DNA of 64,000 nucleotides from JBAZYV01 sp041658345 (lineage in GTDB: Bacteria; Patescibacteriota; Gracilibacteria; UBA1369; 2-02-FULL-48-14): NCBI GenBank assembly GCA_041658345.1, contig JBBAAK010000001.1, positions 62,001 to 126,000 of the forward strand. Direction: 5' to 3'. Within the stretch, counting starts at the first letter, position 1. Each line of letters begins with the position of its first letter. Of this stretch, positions 57,342 through 64,000 are shown in pieces. The translations under genes and the position numbers were made by a program. Under the pieces are notes generated by a model, which saw nothing but the letters and a program-made list of their open reading frames with translations, was not told the DNA's origin and did not search any database.

Positions 57342-57959
57342 ATGAAAATTCTTTACGAAGACGAAAATTATCTTGGATTTTTAAAGCCTGCGGGCATGCC
57401 AACCACTTATGGCGACACTGCGGAATGCTTTGTGGGCCAGGTAAAAGAGACGCATCCGGAACTTTTCAATTTTACCGGTTTTAAAGAGGATGAAGGTGGG
57501 CTACTTTACAGATTGGATAATGAAACCAGCGGACTACTTCTTTTTGCAAAAAATAAAGAGGCTTTTGATGAATTTGTTGGTGATGATTCGCTACAAAAAA
57601 TCTATTTGGCAGAAGTTTTTGTACAGGGAGAGCTTAAAGAATCTGGTGAAATTTTTGATCCAATTGTACATAAATCATCAAAAAAGATGGCTGTGCTAAA
57701 ACCAGGCAAAAAAGTTACACATCGTGGAAAGCCAATTACTTGCACAACGCATTATGAGCATTTAGGTGGTGATTTTTATGAATGTACGATTACAAAAGGT
57801 GCACGCCACCAAATACGTGCACACTTGGCAAGTATGGATGCGCCGATTATCGGAGATACACTTTATGGAGGACCGGAAGATGCGACTTTGCACCTATATT
57901 GCACCGGAATTAAATCTGATTTTTTAAATATTGACGTGCGCGACGCAATCGTTGGCTAA
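57342..57959 (+). CDS. RluA-family pseudouridine synthase
   Basis: A 205-residue protein. The catalytic motif is LLYRLDNETSGLLLFA with Asp59; FLKPAGMPTT matches the N-terminal KPAG motif, and TKGARHQIRAHLA the RNA-binding RHQIR motif. There is no S4 domain. It isomerises uridine in rRNA or tRNA; the position cannot be told. Its stop is 4 bases from the convergent helicase gene. Confidence 0.9.
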   Translation: MKILYEDENYLGFLKPAGMPTTYGDTAECFVGQVKETHPELFNFTGFKEDEGGLLYRLDNETSGLLLFAKNKEAFDEFVGDDSLQKIYLAEVFVQGELKESGEIFDPIVHKSSKKMAVLKPGKKVTHRGKPITCTTHYEHLGGDFYECTITKGARHQIRAHLASMDAPIIGDTLYGGPEDATLHLYCTGIKSDFLNIDVRDAIVG

Positions 57960-57963
57960 GCGC

Positions 57964-60900
57964 CTATTTTGCGTTAAATTCTTTGCAATATTCACATTCG
58001 CCACAGACTTTCCATTCATCGGGATGTAAAAATTTGAGGTTCATTATTTCATCGTAAGACGTTTTTATTTCCTCTTTTAGCCGTTCCATGTCTGCCGGTG
58101 TTATTTCTACATTTCTACGAATGAATGTTTTCTCTTTTGCGCTTTTTTCTACAAAATTTATTTCTCCGGACACCATTTTGTATGCAAATTTTGGAGATAA
58201 ATCACAAAGCAATTTGTAGAATGCAATTTGTCTTTTATATTTTCCATCCGCACCAAATTCATGTGATTTTGAATCCGGATTCCCGGTTTTGTAATCCACC
58301 ACATGCACATCTTTGCCATCTTTTGCCAGGAACTCTATTTTGTCCAATTTGCCTGTGATTGGTATGTTCTCAAAACGAACTCCATGGCTTCCAAAGCTAT
58401 ATTCCAAAAGTGCATTTTTTGGGAATTGGTCTTTGTAATTATCGTAATATTCGCTGAGTGTTTTTGTGCCGTATTCCAAAGAATTTTTAAAATCTTCTTG
58501 TGTTAAGATTTCATGTTTTAAATGTTTTTCAAATTGGCTAAGAAAATAAGATTTTCCAGGCAATTCGCCAATTTTATATCCGTTGATCAAATCTTTTAGA
58601 GCCTCATGTACCGCGGTTCCAAAAGATGCACTTTTTGTTTTTGCGCGTGGGACTTGCAATAAATTATTGAAGTAGAAAAGACGAGGACACTGCAAATAAT
58701 TATTTAAATGTGTAACGCTCATTATGTAGTTTTCGAGCAGTTCTTTTACGAACGCTTCTTCTTCCGCAACGGCATTTTTTACAATAGGAGTGAATGACAA
58801 TTCAAGTTGATCTTCCATGCTATTTTCGATTTTTGTAACATCAATTTTTTCACATGTGTTTGGATCGAGTTCTTGTATAAAAAGCGATGGCACTTCTTCG
58901 CGTCCGCTTTCTGAGACTGCACTATATGACAGTGTTGCTGTTTTTTTTGCGCGGGTTAATGCAACGTAAAATAAACGGCGTTCGTCTTCATTTTTTTCTT
59001 TGTGACTCAAGCGTTCTGTTTTTAAAAGGCCGTGAGGTAATCTCAATCTATTTTGTGCTCTTTGATTTCCCCAATGTTTATCACGGCAACCGCTTATGAA
59101 AACATGTTCGAATTCTAGGCCTTTGGATTTATGCGCCGTCATTAACGTTACTGCATCTTTTTGCACTAAAAATTCGTTGGCGACCATTTCTATTTTATTT
59201 TCTTTAAGCAAATCAATGTGGACGATAAAATCCTGCAAAGTTAAAAGTGTGTTTGCTTTATTTAATGATTTTATTTGATCAAAAAAAGTATTTAATCGAT
59301 TGAGATGTTCTACCTTGTTCGGCTTGTTTAACAGGTGCTTTAGGTAGCCGGATTCGTTGATTAAAATTTCAAAAAATTCAGCCAAGGTTTTATTTACACT
59401 TTCTTTATTCCAAGTGGCACATTTTTCTAAAAAAGTTTTAAATGGCTCTTCTTCTATTGCAGTTTCGTAGAGAGTTTTTTTTGTTTCATACGCTCTATGA
59501 GTAAGTTTTATTACAGCAACCGGATCGAAATTTAAAAAATCATAATTAAGTACAAAAAACAGATTTTTATTGTCATTTTGATCGCCCAAAAAACGCATTA
59601 ATCCAATTAAATTATTCAAACTTTTGTCATCCAAAATATTTGTGCCCGAAAGCAGTCTAAATGGAATTTTTAGCCGTAAAAATAAATCTTTAATCGGCTC
59701 GGCTTCACGATTGTTGTGATATATGATCGCAATTTCTTTTGGGTCAGTTCCAGCCTCAAGAAGGCCTTGAACACTTTTTGCCAAAAAATAAGTTTCCGCA
59801 CCTTCCGTACTTAGCTCTGCAATGCCAATTTTTTGTGGTAGATTCCCTGATTTTGCAATGAGTTCTTCATCAAAATTTGGAAGCAAAGTGTGTATGCCTT
59901 GCTCGTTATTTTTAATGAGACTCCGCGCTCCATCCAAAATTGTTTGCCCACTACGATAGTTATTTTTTAAGGCAATTATATTTACATTATTTTTGTATAA
60001 ATTGTAAAAATATAAAATGTTTTCCAGCGAAGCACCTTGGAATCGATAAATTGATTGCTTATCATCGCCAACAACGAAAATATTTGGATTTTCAAAGAAC
60101 TCTCCAATCAATTGAATCACCTCGTTTTGGGCGCCGTTTGTATCTTGATATTCATCAACCAAAATATATTGAAATTGCTCCTGTAAACGAGCAAGAAGTA
60201 AATCGTTATTTTTTAATAAATTCAGCACAAATAAAATCATGTCTTCAAAATCATAGCGTCCGCGTTCCTTTAAAGTTTTTTGATATTCTCTATAAAAATT
60301 AAGTAGTTCTTTTTGTTTTGGTAAATCTTTTACTGCGTCTTCGTATTCGGATTTTATTTGATTTTTTAACGCAGTCCTTTCTTTTTTATCGCTTATATCC
60401 ACATCCACAAAAAGTCCTTCAAAAAATGTGCCAGCTAATGTTTTTTGGATGCTAAGTACGTCATCTTCTTTTAAGGAATTTCCATGTATTCCAACAAATG
60501 CTGTTAGCTCCGGCTCTTTTTCTTTAAGAAGATTCTCGAGCTTATTTAGAACCTGTTCCAGTACCTCTTCCGTTATGTCCTCGCGCTTTAAATTTGAGAC
60601 TGCATTTTCAATATCTTTTTGATAAAGATATGAATCGGAAAATGGTTTCAGTGCCGTTCCAACCGGCAAATTATCTAAAACTCCACGCATGATTTGCACT
60701 CGTTCAACATCCGTTAAAGGCGCCATATCACGCGTAAAAAAGAACTTTTCGGGATTATCTAAAATGATTTCATTACAAAAAGAATGGAAAGTATGAATGC
60801 GAACGTAATATGCCGTTGGCCCGATTATTTGCGTTAAGCGCTTACGCATTGCCGTAACTCCCGATTCCGTAAAAGTTAGGCACAAAATGTTGTGTGGGGA

Positions 60901-61056
60901 AAGTTGAGTTTTTTGCAAAATTCGCGCGATTCTTAAGGCGATTATTTGTGTTTTCCCTGTGCCAGGACCCGCGAGCACCATGCAAGGGCCATCGATATTA
61001 TCCACAGCTTTTTTTTGCTCATCATTTAACTTGGCATAAGCCTCATCAAAGTTCAT
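57964..61056 (-). CDS. UvrD/Rep-type helicase with C-terminal RecB-like nuclease
   Basis: A 1,030-residue protein. Walker A AGPGTGKT (29-36), superfamily 1A motifs LVDEYQDTN, VGDDKQSIYRFQGA, LKNNYRS, TAHKSKGLEF and VALTRAKK are present. The C-terminus is a PD-(D/E)XK nuclease: GKLDKIEF ... VVDYKTG ... QIAFY. Four Cys (QCPRLFYF, and CGECEYC at the very end) can ligate a [4Fe-4S] cluster as in AddB/AdnAB-type nucleases. It is a single-protein helicase-nuclease, probably acting in double-strand break processing. It overlaps the Nudix gene by 11 bases. Confidence 0.93.
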   Translation of the reverse strand: MNFDEAYAKLNDEQKKAVDNIDGPCMVLAGPGTGKTQIIALRIARILQKTQLSPHNILCLTFTESGVTAMRKRLTQIIGPTAYYVRIHTFHSFCNEIILDNPEKFFFTRDMAPLTDVERVQIMRGVLDNLPVGTALKPFSDSYLYQKDIENAVSNLKREDITEEVLEQVLNKLENLLKEKEPELTAFVGIHGNSLKEDDVLSIQKTLAGTFFEGLFVDVDISDKKERTALKNQIKSEYEDAVKDLPKQKELLNFYREYQKTLKERGRYDFEDMILFVLNLLKNNDLLLARLQEQFQYILVDEYQDTNGAQNEVIQLIGEFFENPNIFVVGDDKQSIYRFQGASLENILYFYNLYKNNVNIIALKNNYRSGQTILDGARSLIKNNEQGIHTLLPNFDEELIAKSGNLPQKIGIAELSTEGAETYFLAKSVQGLLEAGTDPKEIAIIYHNNREAEPIKDLFLRLKIPFRLLSGTNILDDKSLNNLIGLMRFLGDQNDNKNLFFVLNYDFLNFDPVAVIKLTHRAYETKKTLYETAIEEEPFKTFLEKCATWNKESVNKTLAEFFEILINESGYLKHLLNKPNKVEHLNRLNTFFDQIKSLNKANTLLTLQDFIVHIDLLKENKIEMVANEFLVQKDAVTLMTAHKSKGLEFEHVFISGCRDKHWGNQRAQNRLRLPHGLLKTERLSHKEKNEDERRLFYVALTRAKKTATLSYSAVSESGREEVPSLFIQELDPNTCEKIDVTKIENSMEDQLELSFTPIVKNAVAEEEAFVKELLENYIMSVTHLNNYLQCPRLFYFNNLLQVPRAKTKSASFGTAVHEALKDLINGYKIGELPGKSYFLSQFEKHLKHEILTQEDFKNSLEYGTKTLSEYYDNYKDQFPKNALLEYSFGSHGVRFENIPITGKLDKIEFLAKDGKDVHVVDYKTGNPDSKSHEFGADGKYKRQIAFYKLLCDLSPKFAYKMVSGEINFVEKSAKEKTFIRRNVEITPADMERLKEEIKTSYDEIMNLKFLHPDEWKVCGECEYCKEFNAK

Positions 61057-61537
61057 TTGTAAGGTAGTTTTGAGCTTTTCTTAATAAATCTTTTGCATTC
61101 TCGTAGGTTAATCTTGCGAGTGCTTCATCATAAGGAAGCCATACAAAATTTTGGTGTTCAAAAGACAAAGCGACTTCTGATTCCTCTGTGCACGCCAAAA
61201 AGTAGACAACCACTTTTTTCACCCTTTCACGCGCACCACGATTAAATTCGTAATACATGGAATTTCTGTATCCTTCGTCAAAATTAATCTGCGAAATTCC
61301 GGTTTCTTCTTTAAGTTCTCTACGTGCCGTTTCATGTTCGCCTGCATCAATTTTTTCCACATGTCCTTTTGGGAAATCCCAATGCCCGCCCGGGTAGTGC
61401 AGTAAAAGATATTCTCGATTCCCGTCCAAAATTCGGTATGTAATAATTCCGCATGATTTTTCATGCACATCACGCCTGTTCCGCGTAGCTCTTTGTTTTG
61501 AAGAGGGCTTTTTAATGTCTTTATCGATTGGATCCAT
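61046..61537 (-). CDS. Nudix hydrolase
   Basis: A 163-residue protein from ATG 61537; a GTG at 61567 would lie upstream of a probable -10. The Nudix box is GHVEKIDAGEHETARRELKEETGI in two parts: the right half RRELKEETGI is canonical, but the left half carries one extra residue, and Asp takes the first Glu position. The domain resembles Ap4A hydrolases (GGHWDFPKGHVE). It overlaps the helicase gene by 11 bases, suggesting co-transcription. Confidence 0.85.
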   Translation of the reverse strand: MDPIDKDIKKPSSKQRATRNRRDVHEKSCGIITYRILDGNREYLLLHYPGGHWDFPKGHVEKIDAGEHETARRELKEETGISQINFDEGYRNSMYYEFNRGARERVKKVVVYFLACTEESEVALSFEHQNFVWLPYDEALARLTYENAKDLLRKAQNYLTNEL

Positions 61538-61670
61538 AGTTGATGCAAGTTTAGCACGCTCCGGCACGTGTCATAAGCAGATTTGCGATTGACAAATTAG
61601 TAGGCTGTGGTTTAGCTTGAGTGCCTTTAAAAAAGTTGGATATGAATGAATCTACTGGTAATTTACGTGA

Positions 61671-61690
61671 AGGAGGAGAGGTAGCCATGA
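61671..61690 (+). promoter_or_regulatory. Strong Shine-Dalgarno site that fixes a start
   Basis: AGGAGGAGAG (61671-61680) lies 6 bases before ATG 61687, the best ribosome-binding site in the window. It decides between GTG 61621, ATG 61642 and ATG 61687. Confidence 0.7.
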
Positions 61691-62850
61691 GTGATTTGGC
61701 TAAGCGCGCTTATAGTGAAGCTGAAAGGCTGTGGGATCCAAGGGTGGGAGATTCCAATTACATGAATCGTAATTGTGTGTCATTTATGCCGAGAAATGGC
61801 GGAATACAGTTTCTATATGATGGTTTCTTGTGCGTGTGTCATGGTGATGGCATGGTTACGAACAGCTACGGTCACGATTTCTCAAAATTGGGCGATTCCT
61901 CAGCTGAATTATTAGCTAATGCAAAAGTCGTTTTGGCTAAATTTTTGGGTGAAGAAGATCAACCTACTAGTCCAGGTGAAGCTACTATTGCCCCTGCAGA
62001 AGCGAGTACGATCCCAGCAGAAGCAGGTGCGATTTGTGAAGAAACACGTGAACAGGTTGAAGCAGTCCAAAAAGATGACGCGCCTAAGAAGCTTGGATGG
62101 GATTTCCGCAATAGTGGTCTTCTATGTTTCTCTATGCTTGGGCAACGAGACTCAACCGTTCCGAATGGGACTGGATGTGAATTTGTACATGACACAACAG
62201 GGACTGGCAAAGTGGAGGTTATAAATCTCCGAGGGCTTAGGGCCATTTTAGTGCAAGCTGATCAGGGTGTAGACAAATGCATGGCACTTATTTTGGATAA
62301 GAGTGGTAGCGAGGACAATGTAATTTTTAAGTCTGGGAATAGAAAAGATATCCTCCAAGGACAATCCAAATCAGGAAGAGATTTTTGTGAAGAAGATAGA
62401 GTTATTTTTACGACAGCTGTGATGGCTTTATATAATCATCATCTTGCCAAGTCCAACCCGTCTCCTGATGCGGGTAATGTTAGTGAGGGGGCCAAACCTG
62501 GCGAGTCTTTTAAGGTTGAGTGTAAGCCAAATAGTGCAAAGCTTATTGTGAAACCAGGCGACGCCACAAATGTACCTCTATACTATGCTTTTGATAATGA
62601 TACTAATGCATTACAAAGTCGTGATAACGCATTCCAAAGTGTGCGCGTTAGAATTACACAAGGGTCTTTGAATAAAGGTTCACCGGGAGGAGGTGTAATT
62701 GATGGAAATTTTGACAAACACCATTCGGAGATTGGTTCCGGCGTCATCAATGTTACCATTATAAACAACCAGAATGGATTAACTATTGATCAAGTTAAAG
62801 AATTGTTCAAACTGTATGCCAGAAGAGTAATTGCTAAGAAAAAGTCCTAG
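61687..62850 (+). CDS. Hypothetical protein of two similar halves
   Basis: A 387-residue protein beginning MSDLAKRAYSEAERL. Two halves may be related: around GGIQFLYDGFLCVCHGDG and around VHDTTGTGKVEVINL there is a short beta-rich domain followed by a helix (LANAKVVLAKFL; TTAVMALYNHHLAKS). A Pro/Glu/Ala linker (about 95-130) separates them. The end has a Gly/Asn-rich part with NVTIINNQN. No signal peptide and no known family. The start is set by an unusually strong ribosome-binding site. Confidence 0.65.
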   Translation: MSDLAKRAYSEAERLWDPRVGDSNYMNRNCVSFMPRNGGIQFLYDGFLCVCHGDGMVTNSYGHDFSKLGDSSAELLANAKVVLAKFLGEEDQPTSPGEATIAPAEASTIPAEAGAICEETREQVEAVQKDDAPKKLGWDFRNSGLLCFSMLGQRDSTVPNGTGCEFVHDTTGTGKVEVINLRGLRAILVQADQGVDKCMALILDKSGSEDNVIFKSGNRKDILQGQSKSGRDFCEEDRVIFTTAVMALYNHHLAKSNPSPDAGNVSEGAKPGESFKVECKPNSAKLIVKPGDATNVPLYYAFDNDTNALQSRDNAFQSVRVRITQGSLNKGSPGGGVIDGNFDKHHSEIGSGVINVTIINNQNGLTIDQVKELFKLYARRVIAKKKS

Positions 62851-62896
62851 ACAATTCTCCCAATTTTAATTCAGGTTTTTTTAAGGTCGCCTGGGG

Positions 62897-62902
62897 TAAA
62901 AT
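62897..62902 (+). promoter_or_regulatory. -10 box of comF, leaderless geometry
   Basis: TAAAAT (62897-62902) lies 6 bases before ATG 62909; no good -35 is visible. Confidence 0.35.
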
Positions 62903-62908
62903 GGTGGC

Positions 62909-63538
62909 ATGTTTTATAAAATATTTAACATTATCTTCCCGGGTGTTTGCGCAAAGTGTGGGTATTTGGGTGATGCGCTGTGCGAAGAGTGTTTGCCAAA
63001 TCTCAAGTTTGAACCGCATGTAAGGGATTTGGAGGAGCTTCACGTATGTTCGGCGATGTTTTATACAGACGAGTCTATACTCGGACCGCTTATTCATCCA
63101 TTTAAATATAATCATCAAGAAGATCTTTTTAGATTTTTCGTACCGCAAATGGTGGCGTCTTTAAAGCTTTTGCTTGAGCCATCGCAAGTTATTTTGGTAC
63201 CGGTTCCGCTATACAAAAAACGTCAAGATGAGCGTGGATATAATCAAGCGGAAGTTTTGGCAAAATGGATTGCAAAAGAAATTGGTTGCAGTGTTTTAAA
63301 AGCACTTGTGCGTGTGCGAGATACGGGTTCGCAGGCTACGCTTAGCCATAAAATTGATAGACAAAAAAATTTGGCCGGTGCGTTTTTGACTGTTTTGCCG
63401 GTGCCCCCGGGTAGCCAAATCGTGATTATTGATGATATAGTTACCACCGGATCCACCCTTATTGCCTGCGCAGATGCGCTTAAAAAGGCCGGGGCCGGGT
63501 CCGTTTGCGCTTTAACCTTGGCAGATCGCCCTTTATGA
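62909..63538 (+). CDS. comF: ComF-family phosphoribosyltransferase
   Basis: A 209-residue protein. An N-terminal zinc finger has Cys14, 17, 25 and 28 (CAKCGYLGDALCEEC), followed by VPVPLYKKRQDERGYNQAEVLA and the phosphoribosyltransferase loop VIIDDIVTTGSTLIAC (about 171-186). ComF helps DNA uptake across the cytoplasmic membrane in competent bacteria. CPR bacteria often keep com genes, probably for nucleotide scavenging. Overlaps the next gene by 4 bases. Confidence 0.93.
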   Translation: MFYKIFNIIFPGVCAKCGYLGDALCEECLPNLKFEPHVRDLEELHVCSAMFYTDESILGPLIHPFKYNHQEDLFRFFVPQMVASLKLLLEPSQVILVPVPLYKKRQDERGYNQAEVLAKWIAKEIGCSVLKALVRVRDTGSQATLSHKIDRQKNLAGAFLTVLPVPPGSQIVIIDDIVTTGSTLIACADALKKAGAGSVCALTLADRPL

Positions 63539-64000
63539 AAAAATTGGTACTTGGAATCGATGCTTCGCGCAGTGCCACGTCTTGTAAAACAGGCGTTGAA
63601 AATTATAGTAGTGAGATTATTTTGTCGATTTTGGGTAACGTGAATGATTTTGAAGTTCGGCTTTATACGCCACGCGAGATTGAGGCCTTCCCTGTTCGTT
63701 TGCAAAAGATTATGTGGTGTCCGCGACTTTGGACTTTATTTAGGCTTAGTTTTGAGATGATTTTGCATAAGCCGGATGTTTTGTTTGTGCCTTCCCATGT
63801 GCTCCCGTTTTTTGCACCAAAAAGAAGTTTTGTTACGATCCACGACGTGGCATTTGAAAAAATTCCGGAGAAATATACTTTTTTTAGGCGTTTTTATTTG
63901 AGATGGTCTACACACCGAGCACTCAAAAAGTGTGAAAAAATTATAGTCCCGAGTAATGCTGTAAAAGAAGATCTGATTGTTGCTTATGACATTTTACCGG
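63535..64000 (+). CDS. GT-B glycosyltransferase (N-terminal part, runs off the window)
   Basis: The first 155 residues are visible: LVLGIDASRSATSCKTGVENYSSE, DVLFVPSHVLPFF, FVTIHDVAFEKIPE and KKCEKIIVPSNAVKEDL match the donor-independent N-terminal lobe of family 4 glycosyltransferases. Translation is coupled to comF by ATGA. The sugar donor and acceptor lie in the missing part. It probably begins a cell-surface glycan cluster. Confidence 0.8.
   Translation, partial: MKKLVLGIDASRSATSCKTGVENYSSEIILSILGNVNDFEVRLYTPREIEAFPVRLQKIMWCPRLWTLFRLSFEMILHKPDVLFVPSHVLPFFAPKRSFVTIHDVAFEKIPEKYTFFRRFYLRWSTHRALKKCEKIIVPSNAVKEDLIVAYDILP

Noticed and set aside
1..64000. UGA recoding to Gly or Trp
   Set aside because: Several well-recognised genes end at TGA exactly where their families end (purD, comF), and no conserved protein needs TGA readthrough.

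Overview
The window reads as an AT-rich bacterial chromosome segment of Candidate Phyla Radiation (Patescibacteria) type. The pointers are small tightly packed operons, giant PKD-repeat surface proteins encoded next to TrbC/VirB2-type pilin-like membrane proteins, cysteine-rich zinc-ribbon proteins of a kind common in CPR genomes, a fragmentary biosynthetic gene content, and few Shine-Dalgarno sites, with several -10 boxes so close to the ATG that leaderless mRNAs are likely. TGA is used as a normal stop (for example at the purD/MFS and comF/glycosyltransferase ATGA overlaps), so this is not a UGA-recoding Gracilibacteria/Absconditabacteria genome. A Peregrinibacteria-like member is possible but cannot be shown from sequence alone.

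Layout. 1-4009 (-): two tandem zinc-ribbon paralogues and a HI0933-type flavoprotein. 4067-7573 (+): a PolX polymerase without PHP domain, three rRNA methyltransferases (rsmE, rsmG, rlmE) and a lipoprotein. 7580-16578 (-): a four-gene surface operon of two triple pilin-like membrane proteins, a giant PKD protein and a membrane-anchored PKD protein. 16710-25372 (+): secE-nusG, an extra exported protein, rplK-rplA, dut, a tmk-like kinase, folD, purF-purD and an MFS transporter. 25410-31302: mixed housekeeping and small genes (maf, rpsT, C39-like peptidase, tRNA-Ala, LOG protein), plus a candidate structured RNA. 31402-36164 (-): accessory array A downstream of tRNA-Met (JAMM-like protein, toxin-antitoxin-like pair, RhuM-Fic protein, MFS transporter, unknown). 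36661-47517: iscS-iscU, vapBC, an RsmF-like methyltransferase, the yceD-sanA-rpmF-nusB-rnc operon, then FtsA-like/baseplate-J-like/proS. 48475-49677: an exported subtilase. 49769-55799: accessory array B downstream of tRNA-Val. 55804-64000: zinc-ribbon protein, AbiEii-type pair, RluA-family enzyme, UvrD/RecB-type helicase-nuclease, Nudix, unknown protein, comF and the start of a glycosyltransferase.

The most unusual part is array B. After tRNA-Val, consecutive short gene modules (unknown protein; GNAT-like protein; Trp-rich leader plus radical SAM; DinJ/YafQ; an inverted anchored protein; an RHH/toxin pair) are separated by copies of one repeat, five of them exactly 30 bp long. The repeats end in CCACCA like the tRNA, keep one orientation even around the inverted gene, and are each followed closely by a cassette-specific promoter or by the next module. 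This resembles an integron-like cassette array, but no classical attC motif or integrase is visible. Array A has the same logic with a different repeat and carries a homologue of the RHH/toxin pair. A paralogue of the array B GNAT-like gene at 25.4 kb still carries a decayed repeat at its 3' end. Within array B the radical SAM gene is preceded by a short peptide with three consecutive Trp codons and a terminator/antiterminator-like structure, so it is either a Trp attenuator or a RiPP precursor.
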